Source: JAGVSZ01 sp963716855
Lineage (GTDB): Bacteria > Pseudomonadota > Gammaproteobacteria > Burkholderiales > SG8-39
NCBI GenBank assembly: GCA_963716855.1
Contig: CAVQUV010000005.1
Coordinates: 124,001-188,000 of the forward strand
DNA length: 64,000 bases
Direction of reading: 5' to 3'
Shown here: positions 17,935 to 28,129 of the stretch, in pieces
Layout: the number at the start of each line of letters is the position of its first letter
Position numbering within the stretch: the first letter of the stretch is position 1
Notes under the pieces: model-generated
What the model saw: only the letters and a program-made list of their open reading frames with translations
What the model was told of the DNA's origin: nothing
The model's database searches: none
Position numbers and translations under genes: made by a program

Positions 17935-20904
17935 ATGCAACCACCTGAAATCACAAAGGAATCCGCAAAAGCGAGCGCAGCCACCCTGCCCGAGCAGGAG
18001 ATCGGGGAGGAGGTTCTGCTGGAGAAGTACGCGAAGGGGGCCGAGCGCACGGCAACCGACGTCCGCCGTCGCGTCGCCCGGGCGCTCGCGGGGGTCGAGG
18101 CCGAGGACAAGCGCGCGCTCTGGGAAGCGAAGTTCCTCGAGGCGCAGGAGCGCGGGTTCGTGCCCGCGGGCCGCATCAACTCGGCGGCGGGCACTTCGCT
18201 CACCGCGACGCTGATCAACTGCTTCGTGCAGCCGGTGGGCGACTCGATCACCGAACTGGTCGACGGGCGTCCCGGCATCTACACCGCGCTGGCGGAGGCC
18301 GCCGAGACCATGCGCCGCGGCGGCGGCGTCGGCTACGACTTCTCGTCGATTCGGCCGCAGGGCGCGCTCGTGCGCGGAACGATGTCGCGCGCGAGCGGCC
18401 CGGTCTCCTACATGAAAGTGTTCGACGAGTCGTGCGAGACCGTCGAGTCCGCCGGCTCGCGCCGCGGCGCGCAGATGGGCGTGCTCCGCTGCGACCACCC
18501 GGACGTCGAGTTGTTCATCCACGCCAAGGACCAGGGCGAGCTCACCAACTTCAACGTCTCGGTCGGCGTGACCGACGAGTTCATGCGCGCGGTGGAGGCG
18601 GACAGCGCGTTCGAGCTGGTGCACAAGGCCGAGCCGTCGCAGGACACCAAGGCCGAAGGCGCCTACCAGCGCGCCGACGGTCTGTGGGTGTACCGCAAGG
18701 TGCGCGCGCGCGATCTGTGGGACCAGATCATGCGCTCGACGTACGACCACGCCGAGCCGGGCATCCTGTTCCTCGATCGCATCAACAAGGACAACAACCT
18801 CTACTACTGCGAGACGATCGAGGCGACGAACCCGTGCGCCGAGCAGCCGCTCCCGCCGTACGGCTGCTGCGACCTCGGCTCGATCAACCTCGTGAAGTTC
18901 GTCAAGTCCCCGTTCATGGCCGAGGCCGAGTTCGACTTCGCCGCGTTCGGCAAGGTCGTCGAGACCTCGATCCGCATGCTCGACAACGTGCTCGACGCGA
19001 CGCCGTGGCCGCTCAAGAACCAGAAGGACGAGGCCATGGCCAAGCGCCGCGTCGGCCTCGGCTTCACCGGGCTGGGCGACGCGCTGATCATGCTGCGCCT
19101 GCGCTACGACACGGCGGAGGCGTGCCAGATGGCCGCGCGCATCGCGGAGTCCATGCGCGACCGCGCGTATCTCGCCTCGATCGAGCTCGCGCGCGAGCGC
19201 GGTGCGTTCCCGCTGTTCAACGCCGACCTTTATCTTGCGGGCGGAAACTTCGCGTCGCGGCTGCCGGCGGAGATCAAGCAGAAGATCCGCCAGCACGGCA
19301 TCCGCAACTCGCATCTGCTCTCGATCGCGCCGACCGGCACGATCAGCCTCGCGTTCGCCGACAACGCCTCGAACGGCATCGAGCCCCCGTTCTCGTGGAC
19401 CTACTCGCGCCGCAAGCGCATGCCCGACGGCACGTGGAAGGACTACCAGGTCGAGGACTACGCGTGGCGGCTGTACCGCTACCTCGGACAAGCGGGCCAG
19501 TTGGGCCCGGGCGGCGGCGACGTGCGCACCCTCCCGCCCTATTTCGTGACCGCGCTCGAGATCTCGGCGCAGGCGCACAAGGAGGTGGTCGCGGCGGTCG
19601 CGCCCTTCATCGACACGAGCATCTCGAAGACGGTCAACGTGCCGGAGGACTACCCCTACGGCGAGTTCGAGGACCTCTACCTCTCCGCGTGGCGCGCGGG
19701 CCTGAAGGGCCTCGCGACCTATCGGCCGAACAAGGTGCTCGGTGCGGTGCTGTCGGTCGAGTCGCAGCAGCCGAAAGCCGAGGGCGAGAAGCGCGGCCCG
19801 CAGGACGTGGCGATCGCCGGCGCGAACCGCCGCCTCGCGATCAAGACCCTGCCGGCGCCGGTGCTCGCCTCGCTGGTGTGGCCCGGCCGCCCTGCACTGC
19901 CCGCTGGAAATCTCGCGTGGACCTACATGATCCAGCACCCGGGCGGCGACTTCGCGCTCTTCGTCGGGCACGTGGAAGACGAGGACGGGGAAGGGACCCC
20001 GTCCTCCACCCGCAGGCGGCGCGCGTTCCCGTTCGAGGCCTGGGTGAACGGCGCCGAGCAGCCGCGCGGCCTCGGCGCGGTCGCGAAGACCCTGTCGATG
20101 GACATGCGCGCGAACGACCGTGCGTGGCTCGCGCTGAAGCTCGACGTGCTGTCCAAGACGCCCGGCGAGCAGTCGTTCGAGCTGCCCTTCCCGCCGCACG
20201 GCGAGAAGCGGCTCGTCCCGAGCGTCGCCGCCGGCGTGGCCCAGGCGATCCGCTGGCGCTGCGAGCAGCTCGGCGCGCTCGACGAGGCCGGCGCACCGGA
20301 CCTGCTGTCGCCCGAAGGCCGGCCGCATCCGGTGCTGGATGCGATGTTCGCCGTCGAGGAGCCGAAGACCGGCACCGACGGCACGCTCTCCTGGACGGTC
20401 GACGTGCGCAACCCCGCCTCCGGCGAGGACTTCGTGCTTGGCCTGAAGGAGATCATGATGCCCGACGGCGTCACGCGCCCCTACGCGATGTTCCTCTCGG
20501 GCTACTACCCGCGCGCGCTGGACGGGCTGGCGCGCCTGCTCTCGCTCGACATGCGCGTGATCGACCCGGCCTGGATCGGGATGAAGCTGCGCAAGCTCGT
20601 CAACTACTCGGAGCCGCTCGGCGACTTCCTCGCCTTCGTGCCCGGGGAGCGCAAGCAGCAGACCTGGCCCTCGACGGTGGCCTACCTCGCGCGGCTCATC
20701 ATCCACCGCTACGCGATGCTCGGCGTGCTCGACGAGCACGGTTACCCGCGGCAGGAGATGGGCATTCTCGAGGCGCCGCGCGATAAGGGCGCGCCGAAGG
20801 TCATGCAGGGCGCGCTGTGCACCGAGTGCGGCAACTACACCGTCATCAAGAAGGACGGCTGCGACTTCTGTACGGCGTGCGGGGCGGTGGGAAGCTGCGG
20901 TTAG
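17935..20904 (+). CDS. nrdJ: Adenosylcobalamin-dependent (class II) ribonucleotide reductase NrdJ
   Basis: A 989-residue class II reductase. Visible features are the substrate-site region with SAAGTSLTATLINCF, RGGGVGYDFS, NPCAEQPLPPYGCCDLGSINL (radical Cys about 301), SIAPTGTISL, and a C-terminal zinc/redox tail with CTECG...CDFC...CG. It reduces ribonucleotides to deoxyribonucleotides using coenzyme B12 in place of a metal-oxygen radical, so it works with or without oxygen. A long TSCPD-type extension (about 640-960) is normal for this subfamily. It is monocistronic: a strong hairpin follows its stop and a candidate NrdR-box pair precedes it. Confidence 0.96.
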   Translation: MQPPEITKESAKASAATLPEQEIGEEVLLEKYAKGAERTATDVRRRVARALAGVEAEDKRALWEAKFLEAQERGFVPAGRINSAAGTSLTATLINCFVQPVGDSITELVDGRPGIYTALAEAAETMRRGGGVGYDFSSIRPQGALVRGTMSRASGPVSYMKVFDESCETVESAGSRRGAQMGVLRCDHPDVELFIHAKDQGELTNFNVSVGVTDEFMRAVEADSAFELVHKAEPSQDTKAEGAYQRADGLWVYRKVRARDLWDQIMRSTYDHAEPGILFLDRINKDNNLYYCETIEATNPCAEQPLPPYGCCDLGSINLVKFVKSPFMAEAEFDFAAFGKVVETSIRMLDNVLDATPWPLKNQKDEAMAKRRVGLGFTGLGDALIMLRLRYDTAEACQMAARIAESMRDRAYLASIELARERGAFPLFNADLYLAGGNFASRLPAEIKQKIRQHGIRNSHLLSIAPTGTISLAFADNASNGIEPPFSWTYSRRKRMPDGTWKDYQVEDYAWRLYRYLGQAGQLGPGGGDVRTLPPYFVTALEISAQAHKEVVAAVAPFIDTSISKTVNVPEDYPYGEFEDLYLSAWRAGLKGLATYRPNKVLGAVLSVESQQPKAEGEKRGPQDVAIAGANRRLAIKTLPAPVLASLVWPGRPALPAGNLAWTYMIQHPGGDFALFVGHVEDEDGEGTPSSTRRRRAFPFEAWVNGAEQPRGLGAVAKTLSMDMRANDRAWLALKLDVLSKTPGEQSFELPFPPHGEKRLVPSVAAGVAQAIRWRCEQLGALDEAGAPDLLSPEGRPHPVLDAMFAVEEPKTGTDGTLSWTVDVRNPASGEDFVLGLKEIMMPDGVTRPYAMFLSGYYPRALDGLARLLSLDMRVIDPAWIGMKLRKLVNYSEPLGDFLAFVPGERKQQTWPSTVAYLARLIIHRYAMLGVLDEHGYPRQEMGILEAPRDKGAPKVMQGALCTECGNYTVIKKDGCDFCTACGAVGSCG

Positions 20905-20924
20905 GCAGAGCCCGGCCCACCCCT

Positions 20925-20957
20925 GCGAAACGCCCCGCCGCGCGCGGGGCGTTTCGC
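20925..20957. terminator. Bidirectional intrinsic terminator between nrdJ and the hybrid kinase
   Basis: A perfect 12-base inverted repeat GCGAAACGCCCC / GGGGCGTTTCGC with a nine-base loop lies 20 bases after the nrdJ stop and 13 bases before the kinase stop. The AAA/TTT runs sit inside the stem ends, giving a short U-run in either direction. It probably ends both convergent transcripts. Confidence 0.75.
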
Positions 20958-20970
20958 TTCCCCACTCCGC

Positions 20971-23900
20971 CTACGCCGTCGCGGCGCCCGGCAGCAGTGT
21001 CTCGAGCAGCGTCCGCAGCGCCGCCGGCTCGATCGGCTTGCGGACAAGCGCGCGGATCCCGGCGTCCTGGACCTGGCTCTCGGTGAGCGCGTCCGCGTAG
21101 CCGCTGTAGAGGACGATCGGCAGCCCGGCCCGGCGCGCGAGCAGCCCGCGCGCAAGTTCCACGCCGGTCTGCCGCGGCATCGTCTGGTCGGTAATCACCA
21201 CGTCGTAGCGCTCCGGCGCGCGCTCGAACAGCGCACGCGCCTCGGCGCCGTCGCGGGCCACCTCGACCTGGAGGCCCCACCCCTCGAGCAGCTCGCGCAT
21301 GAACCCGCGCACCATCTCCTCGTCGTCCACCAGGAGCACGCGCCCGCGCAGGCCGCGCTGGCGCGCGGGCGGCGCGAACCCGGTCAGCGTCTCGTGCTCC
21401 GCGTCCGCGCCGTCCGCGTGCAGCACCGGCAAGAGCACGCGGAAGGTCGCACCCGCGCCCGGCCGCGTGTCGAGGACGAGGTGCCCGCCATGGTCGTGCA
21501 CGATGCCGTGCACCATCGCGAGGCCCATGCCGCTGCCCTTGCCGACCTCCTTGGTGCTGAAGAACGGCTCGAAGATGCGCTCCAGCCAGCGCCGGCGCGA
21601 TGCCCGGCCCGTCGTCGCTCACGGCGAGCTCGACGAACTCGCCGTCGATCGCGCTGCGGCAGCTCGCGCAGACGGCCGCGTGGTTCGCGCGCCGCACATC
21701 GATGCGCACCTTGCCCTGGCCCTCGAGCGCGTCGCGCGCGTTGATGCACAGGTTGAGCAGCACCTGCTCGGCTTGCACCCGGTCGATCGATACCGGCGGC
21801 ACGTCCCCGCGGCTCGACAGCTCGAGGTCGAGGGTTGCCGGCATCGACGAGTGCAGGAGCCGCGCCGATTCCGCCACCAGCCGGCGCAGGTCCACCGGGC
21901 GGCGCTCGCCCCGCTGGCCACGGCTGAAGGTGAGCATCTGCTGGATCAGGTCGCGCGCGCGCCGGCACGAGCGCGTCGCCTGGTCGAGGTAGCCAGCGAG
22001 CTTCGGGTCGGCGGCCGCGGCTTCGCGCTCGGCGGCCAGCGTCACGTAGCCGATGATGCTCGTGAGGATGTTGTTGAAGTCGTGCGCGATGCCGCCGGTC
22101 AGCTGGCCGATGGCCTCCATCTTCTGCGCCTGGCGAAGCTGCGCCTCGAGCGCGAGGCGCTCGGCTTCGGCGCGCTTGCGCGCGGTGATGTCGCGCCCGA
22201 TGTAGAGCACGTGCGGCTGTCCCCGATGCCGAATCGGGACGCCGCGGAGCTCGATCTCGGCGGAGCGGCCGCCCTTCGTCACCATGACGGTCTCGAGCTG
22301 GATCGGCGCGCCGGTGAGCGCTTGCGCATGCAGCGCCTTCACCATTCCGTCGACCTCCGGCGGATTGGCGATGACGCGGTCGGCGCCGATTACCTCCTCG
22401 CGCCGGTAGCCGCTCATCGACTCGTAGGCCGGGTTGACGTCGACGATGCGGAAATCCGCATCGCGCAGCACCAGCGCGTCGGCCGAGGCGTCGAAGATCG
22501 CGCGGTACTGCTCCTCGCTCACGCGCAGCGCGTCCTCGGCGCGCTTGCGCTCGGTGATGTCGCGGATCGTCGAGATCACGATCTTGCGCCCGTCGAGCCA
22601 CAGACGGTTCGAGGTGATCTCGATGGGGAAGACGGTGCCGTCCCGCCGGCGATGGTAGCGCAGCGGGATGTGCACCCGGCCCTCGGGCGACTGGATCGAG
22701 CTGCGGGTCTGCTCGGGGTCGGCCGAGAGGTCCGCCGCGGTCATCGCGAGCAATTCGGCGCGGGCGTATCCCCAGAGCGACTCGGCCGCGCGATTCGCGT
22801 CGAGCAGCCGGAGCGTCTCCGCGTCGACCACCAGGATCGCGTCGGACTCCATCTCGAAGAGGAGGCGATAGCGGTGCTCGCTCGCGCGCAGCCGTTCCTC
22901 CGCGCGTTTCGCCTCGGTGATGTCGCGTACGATGATGAGCACGTGCGGCCGCCCCTGGTACTGCATCGGCACGCCGTGGATCTCGACGTCGAACGTCGTG
23001 CCGTCCTTGCGCCGGGTGCGCGCCTCGAGCCGGCAGGGCGTGCCGGCAAGGACCTTCGGCAGCAGCACCGCGCACTCGCGTTCCAGCTCGGGCGGGATGA
23101 ACACCGGCCGGGGTTCCCCGATCAGCTCCTCGCGGCGATAGCCATGCAGCGACAGGAACGCCTCGTTCGCGTCCACGATGCGGTGGTCCGCGTCCCACAG
23201 CAGCAGGCCGTCGACCGAGGCGTTGAAGATCGCCCGGTACTGCTCCTCGCTCGACTTCAGCGCCTCCTCGGCGCGCTTGCGCTCGGTGATGTCGCGCACG
23301 ATCGCGAGCACGTGCGGCTCGCCGCGGTGCTGGATGGGGATCGTGCGCACTTCGATCTGGAACCGCTCGCCGTTCTTGCGCAGCGCCTCCAGCTCGACCT
23401 GGCACGGTTCGCCCGCGAGAGTGCGCCGGACGAGATCCCGCCGTCGCTCGACGTACTCGACCGGCAAGTGGGCGGGATAGTCGCTGTCCAGCACCTCCTC
23501 GCGCGAGTAGCCGTAGAGCTGCTCGTAGGCCGGATTGACGTCGATCCGCCGCAGTTCGGAGTTCCACAGCACCAGGGCGTCGGCCGAGGCGTTGAAGACC
23601 GCCCGGTACTGCTCCTCGCTGGCGCGCACCGCCTCCTCGGCGCGCTTGCGCTCGGTGATGTCGCGGGCGATCACGAACACGTGCGGCCGGCCGCGGTACT
23701 GCAGCGGCACGCCGCGCACCTCGACCGCGAAGCGCGTGCCGTCCTTGCGCACCGCCTCCATCTCGTACTGCGTGGCGTCGCCGCAGAGCTCGCGCTCGAA
23801 CAGCGTCCGCGCCGCGTCCTGCTCCTCCGGCGGCGTGAACAGCATCCGCGTGGAGCCGATCACCTCCTCGCGCGTGAAGCCGGTCATCGCGAGCAGCGCG

Positions 23901-25273
23901 GGATTCACGTCAACGACCCGGAAATCCGCGTCGCGCAGCGTGAGGGCGTCCGCCGACGCGTTGAAGATCGCGCGGTACTGCTCCTCGCTCGCGCGCATCG
24001 CCTCCTCGGCGCGCTTGCGCTCGGTGACGTCGCGCGTGAAGGCGAGGATGCGCGGCTCGCCCGCGATCGTCGCGCGCTTGAGCGTCACCTCGTGCCACAT
24101 CAGGTGCCCATCCTTGTGGCGCGCGTGCCACTCGAAGCGCACCGGCGCGGCGCGGAGCTTCGCCTGCTGGATGAGGCGCATCGCGTCCTGCTCGGTGTAC
24201 GGCGGGACGTTGGCGCTCACGTCCCCGACCCCGAGGTTCCGCAGCGCCTCGCGCGAGTGCCCGTAGAGCTCGGCCGCCTTCGGGCTCACGTCGAGGATGC
24301 GGCCGGTGTCCCAGTCGTGCACGAAGATCGCGTCCTCGTTCGCCTCGAAGATCGCGCGGTAGCTCGCCTCGGAGGCCCGCAGCGCCTCGTCGGCGCGCGC
24401 GCGCTCGAGCTCGGCGGCGGCGCGCACCGCGAAGATCTTCAACATGGCCTCGGTGAGCGCCCGATCGACGAGCGGCCGGCGGTCCATCACCACGATCAGC
24501 CCGAGCTGCTCGCCCGTGGACGCGGTCAGGGTATAGGCCGCGTAGCTGTCGAACTCGAGCCTGGCGAAGAGCGACCGCGCCGCGAACTCGGGGCGCACGC
24601 CGTCGCGCACGTAGCGGAACTCCTGTCCGACCATGCCGGCGCACGGCGACGCGGCGACTTTGTACTCGAACGGTTCGAGGGGCCGGCCATCCAGGCAGGC
24701 TGCCACCGAGCGCATGTGCGTGCGTCGGGCGTCGAAGAAGACGGTGATCATCGCCGCGCCGACGCCCAGGATCTCGGCGAGCTGGCGCACGAGCGTGTCG
24801 AACACCTCCGGGCCGGCGGCGGTGGACACCGCCAGCGCCGCGCGCCGCAGCGCCTCCTCGTTGCGCTTGCGCTCGGTGATGTCGACCGAGATGCCGCAGA
24901 CGGCGTAGGGCCGGCCGTCGGCGCCGAGGAGCGGGAACTTGTTCGCGAGCAGGGTGCGCCGCTCGCCGCGAATGACGTTCGTCTCCTCGATCTCGAGCGG
25001 CGTGCCGGTCTCGATCACGCGGCGGTCGTTCGCACGCAGCCCCGCGGCGATCTCCGCAGGGGCGATGTCGCCCGGCGTCAGGCCGACGATCTCCGCGGCC
25101 GGCCGCCCGACGTGCTGCTCGAATGCCCGATTGACGAAGAGATACCGCCCCTCGAGGTCCTTCGCGAACACGCGCACGGTCGTGCTGTTGTCGAGGAGCT
25201 GCTGCAGCGTGGGCTTGGCCTCGAGCGGCGCGGGTTCGAGGGTGGGCTGCGGCCGGGGTTCTTTGGCGCTCAT
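20971..25273 (-). CDS. Hybrid sensor histidine kinase with seven PAS and one GAF domain, single frameshift
   Basis: In order: PAS1 (about 20-135), a GAF domain (about 150-305), then PAS2 to PAS7 as near-identical 125-residue modules linked by ITERKRAEEALRASEEQYR-type coiled linkers. A HisKA domain with GGIAHDFNNIL (His about 1063), HATPase (DDGPGIA, GMGLAMVHGIV) and a C-terminal receiver with VLLVDDEE and DVVITDQTMP complete it. One extra base near 21586-21595, between the N and G2 boxes, splits the frame; corrected length is about 1434 residues. No membrane helix is visible, so it senses cytoplasmic signals. It lies 88 bases downstream of the OmpR-type regulator gene. The receiver suggests an internal phosphorelay step. 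Confidence 0.85.
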
Positions 25274-25341
25274 GTGGGGAGTCTAGCGACGATCCGCAGC
25301 CGGGCGGGCCCGATTACCCGCCGGAAACGATTGAAACGCTC

Positions 25342-25354
25342 CGGTTACAAACCG
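25342..25354. promoter_or_regulatory. CGGTTACA-AACCG palindrome (copy 1)
   Basis: A CGGTT-ACA-AACCG inverted repeat lies in the 88-base gap between the regulator stop and the kinase start. It is followed on the kinase side by two GAAACG direct repeats. The same core occurs upstream of the regulator and upstream of the OsmC gene. It is a candidate autoregulatory site. Confidence 0.45.
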
Positions 25355-25361
25355 CGCCGGT

Positions 25362-26079
25362 TCAGACCGGCGGCACGAACATGTAGCCGGCGCCGCGGAC
25401 GGTCCGGATCGCGCGCGGGTTGTCGGGGTCCTCCTCGATCTTGCGCCGCACGCGGGTGATGCGGATGTCGATCGAGCGGTCGAAGGGCTCCCACTCGCGG
25501 TTGCGGGTGAGCGTGAGCAGGCGGTCGCGCGACAGCACCTGGTTCGGGTGGTCGACGAACGCCTTCAGGAGGTCGAACTCCATCGCGGTGATCGGGACCT
25601 CGGCCCCGTCCTGCCCGAAGAGCTGGCGCGATCGGAGGTCGAGCTGGCACCGCCCGACCGGGACCCGCTGCGGCGCCGCGGCCGGCGCACGGCGCCGCAG
25701 CGCGCGGCGCCGCCTGGACGCGGCGCACCACGCTCTTCACCCGGGCGAGGAGCTCGCGCAGGTCAAACGGCTTGGCGATGTAGTCGTCGGCGCCCATCTC
25801 GAGCCCCACGATGCGGTCGACCACCTCGCCCGCCGCGGTGACCATGACGATCCCGAGGTCATAGCGCTCGCGCAGGAAGCGCGCGAGCGTGAGACCGTCC
25901 TCGCCCGGCAGGCGCACGTCGAGCAGCACGACGTCCGGCGCGCCGCGAGCGAGCGCCGCGCGCATCTCGGCGCCGCTGCCCGCGGTCTCGGCCTCGAATC
26001 CGTGCGACGCGAGGTACTCCGCGAGCATCTCGCGCACCTCGCGGTCATCGTCGACGATCAATACGCGTCCGCTGGTCAT
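25362..26079 (-). CDS. OmpR-family response regulator, frameshifted in the linker
   Basis: The receiver domain (residues 1-120) has IVDDDREV, phospho-acceptor VVLLDVRLPG (Asp54) and YIAKPFDL (Lys about 105). A winged-helix domain follows in another frame (QLFGQDG, VPITAMEFDLLKAF, DRLLTLTRNREWEPFDRSIDIR, RTVRGAGYMF), ending at 25362. The break is a single indel in the GC-rich alanine/proline linker near 25680, so the protein is probably intact in the organism, about 238 residues. It is divergent from the 81-residue basic protein gene and upstream of the hybrid kinase. The palindromic motif repeated around it is a candidate binding site. Confidence 0.82.
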
Positions 26080-26141
26080 GCCGCTCCACGTCCTCCGGAA
26101 TCCCGCGCGCAAATTATAGGCGTACGCCCCTGCAACGCGCC

Positions 26142-26176
26142 CGGTTACACAACCGATACCAAGTGCGTCGAAACGG
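26142..26176. promoter_or_regulatory. CGGTTACAC-AACCG element (copy 2), upstream of regulator and 81-aa gene
   Basis: CGGTTACACAACCGATACC followed by AAGTGCGTCGAAACGG. About 33 bases match the element at 26569 with few differences, and similarity resumes farther on (ATACC-CC-CC-TAG). The element sits in the divergent gap between the response regulator and the small basic protein gene, 137 bases before the latter. Confidence 0.5.
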
Positions 26177-26313
26177 AAAGCATCGCGATACCTCCCGTCC
26201 GTAGTCTGCACGCCACGTTCTCGGCCGTTGTCACGAGCTTCGCGAACGAGCAGCCGGAAGGCGGCGCGCGCTCCGCGCCGACTCCCGGGTCCCGACCACT
26301 GATCGACGGAGGC

Positions 26314-26559
26314 ATGACCATGAATCGTTTCACTGCAACCGAATCCCGGGCCGTTCCCGCCCCCTTCGCGCCCGGCGCGCACCTCACCATCCGGCGCCGT
26401 CGCCGCCGCATCCTCACCCGCGCAGCCGAAAGCGCTCGCTCGCGCGTCGCGGCGGCGTTCCGGTCGCTGGCGAACGGCGTCGATGCGCGCACCGCGGGCG
26501 CCCGGGTCAATGCGTTCTATCGCTCGAGCGGATTCGCCTGGGCGCGCTGCCTCGGCTAG
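26314..26559 (+). CDS. Small arginine-rich protein, unknown
   Basis: An 81-residue protein from the ATG at 26314, four bases after a GGAGG ribosome site. The middle is strongly basic (LTIRRRRRRILTRAAESARSR), with a helical region and a C-terminus ending FYRSSGFAWARCLG. There is no recognised domain; size and composition are loosely like DUF1127 proteins, but the hallmark pattern is not present. It is preceded by a promoter element shared with the OsmC gene, suggesting co-regulation with the stress island. Confidence 0.6.
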   Translation: MTMNRFTATESRAVPAPFAPGAHLTIRRRRRRILTRAAESARSRVAAAFRSLANGVDARTAGARVNAFYRSSGFAWARCLG

Positions 26560-26568
26560 CGCGCCGTG

Positions 26569-26602
26569 CGGTTACACACCGATACGAACTGTTTCGCGAC
26601 CG
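26569..26602. promoter_or_regulatory. CGGTTACAC-ACCG element (copy 3), upstream of OsmC gene
   Basis: CGGTTACACACCGATACG followed by AACTGTTTCGCGACCG, closely matching copy 2. It begins ten bases after the stop of the 81-residue gene and 135 bases before the OsmC start, nearly the same distance as copy 2 from its gene (172 bases from its first base). Confidence 0.5.
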
Positions 26603-26703
26603 CAATCGGACGAATACCGCCGCCGCCTAGAGTGCCGTCCATGCCGCACGCCACCGGGCGCCGCGGCCAGGCAAAGCAGCATCGCTCACACAAGGAGAAC
26701 GCC

Positions 26704-27267
26704 ATGAACGCCAGGCAAACGGAAGCTGCCGCCGCCGAGGACAGGCTGCGCAACCTCTATCGCATGGTCCCGGAGTTGGCGCGCGTCCGGCACGCCGCCC
26801 ACACCGTCGATCGCGACCCGGCCGATCCGCACCGCGCCACCGCGTGGGTGGGCGCCGACGAGGCCGATCTGCTCCCGTTCACCGCCGAGCACGAGCTCGG
26901 CGGTCCGCGCGGCGGCGCCTCGCCCTCCGACATGCTGTGCGCCGCGCTCGCGGCCTCGCAGGATTCGGCGATCCGCCTCGCGGCGGCCCGTCACGGCGTG
27001 CGCATCGCGGCCCTCGGCGTCGAAGTGACCGGCTGGACGGACGCGCGTGGCGTCTTCGGCACCGAGCCCGGAATCGCGGTCGGCTTCCAGGCCCTGTCGA
27101 CCACCGTTCGGCTCGACGTCGCCGACGGCACCGCTCTCGAAGCGGTGCAGCGGGTGCTGGCGGACGCCGAGCGCACCTGCATCGTGCTCGCGACGCTGCG
27201 CCGCGCGGTGTCCGTATTCATCCGCATTCATCACAACGTGCAAGCGCCCCTGGCGCTCGCTGCCTGA
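26704..27267 (+). CDS. OsmC/Ohr-family protein
   Basis: A 187-residue protein behind an AAGGAGAA ribosome site. After a 40-residue N-terminal extension it shows the OsmC fold pattern: PFTAEHELGGPRGGASPSDMLCAALAAS, a long helix, then beta-rich sequence and TCIVLATLRRAVSV. OsmC/Ohr proteins are thiol-dependent hydroperoxide reductases. Here the usual first cysteine lies in MLCAAL and the second in RTCIVL, at roughly the expected separation. It is the first gene of the stress-type island under the CGGTTACAC element. Confidence 0.82.
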   Translation: MNARQTEAAAAEDRLRNLYRMVPELARVRHAAHTVDRDPADPHRATAWVGADEADLLPFTAEHELGGPRGGASPSDMLCAALAASQDSAIRLAAARHGVRIAALGVEVTGWTDARGVFGTEPGIAVGFQALSTTVRLDVADGTALEAVQRVLADAERTCIVLATLRRAVSVFIRIHHNVQAPLALAA

Positions 27268-27278
27268 GGAAGAACACC

Positions 27279-27818
27279 ATGGACCGCAAGCTCTGGACCA
27301 CGCCCTACGACGCGCGGATCGTCGCCGAAGGCGTGCAACTCGCCCGCAACGAGGTCGTCGGCATCCGCGACGGCAACGGCGCGCTGGTGTTCGTCGAGTC
27401 GGGTACCGCGTGGATCACCCAGGAGGGCGACTCGCGCGACGTGCTCGTCCCGGCCGGAGAGTCCTTCCGGCTGGACCGGGCGGGCGTCGCGCTGGTGCAG
27501 GCGTACCGCGCGGGAACGATCACGATCACCGCGCCGCTCGACGGCGGCGAGCCGGAAGTATTCCGTTCCGCGCCGATCGCGAACACCGCGCGCGCGCCGC
27601 GCCGCGGCCACCCGCTGGTGCGGCGGATGTGGGCAATCGTCCTGCGCCTCTACCGGCGGCACCCGCGGCCGCGCCCGTGGGACATCCGGATGATGCCGGA
27701 GCACGCGACGCCGCCCCTGCGGCTGCTCGATCCGGTCGGACCCGGTCCGCGCGCCGCTCGCGACCCCGCCGCCGGGCTGCGCGCCGCAATCGAGCTCGAC
27801 ATGACCCGCTGCGCCTGA
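27279..27818 (+). CDS. DUF2917 protein, copy 1
   Basis: A 179-residue protein starting 11 bases after the OsmC stop. The first 100 residues form a small cupin-like beta domain (GIRDGNGALVFVESGTAWIT, VLVPAGESFRLDRAGVALVQA) typical of DUF2917. A basic segment (MWAIVLRLYRRHPRPRPWD) and a proline-rich tail follow. It is about 60% identical by eye over 115 residues to the gene at 30782. DUF2917 proteins have no established activity. The longer tail distinguishes this copy. Confidence 0.8.
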   Translation: MDRKLWTTPYDARIVAEGVQLARNEVVGIRDGNGALVFVESGTAWITQEGDSRDVLVPAGESFRLDRAGVALVQAYRAGTITITAPLDGGEPEVFRSAPIANTARAPRRGHPLVRRMWAIVLRLYRRHPRPRPWDIRMMPEHATPPLRLLDPVGPGPRAARDPAAGLRAAIELDMTRCA

Positions 27819-27860
27819 GTCGTCAGGCCGCGCACTCGCCATCGAATGAGGAGCACCACC

Positions 27861-28088
27861 ATGACCCACGCAAACGTATTGATGCATTTCGCGGCGCGGC
27901 TCGACGAGCACCAGGTCGACGACGTCCGCGCCACCCTCACCGCGGTCGCCGGCGTCGCGCGCGTCGAGCCCGGCCGCAAGTTGCCGCAGTTGCTGCTCGT
28001 GGATTACGACCCGCGCGTCGTCAGTGCCCAAGCGCTGCTCGACGCGGTGCGCCATCGCGGCCTCGCTCCCCGGCTCGTCGGGATGTGA
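27861..28088 (+). CDS. Small HMA/ferredoxin-fold-like protein
   Basis: A 75-residue protein (MTHANVLMHFAARLDEHQVD...) preceded by GAGGAGCACC. The beta-alpha-beta-beta-alpha-beta rhythm (VLMHFA, DDVRATLTAV, GVARVEPG, LLLVDYDP, SAQALLDAVRHRG) resembles a heavy-metal-associated domain, but the CxxC metal site is absent. It is therefore more likely a protein-interaction or metal-independent variant. It lies between DUF2917 and the ferritin-like gene in the same operon. Confidence 0.7.
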   Translation: MTHANVLMHFAARLDEHQVDDVRATLTAVAGVARVEPGRKLPQLLLVDYDPRVVSAQALLDAVRHRGLAPRLVGM

Positions 28089-28129
28089 GGCCGGTACTTG
28101 CGCCAACCCCACCCAACAGGAGACTCGCC

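Noticed and set aside
21299..25459. A 1386-codon open frame antisense to the hybrid kinase
   Set aside because: It is the mirror of repeated PAS codons; its composition is repetitive and charged, with no recognisable domain.
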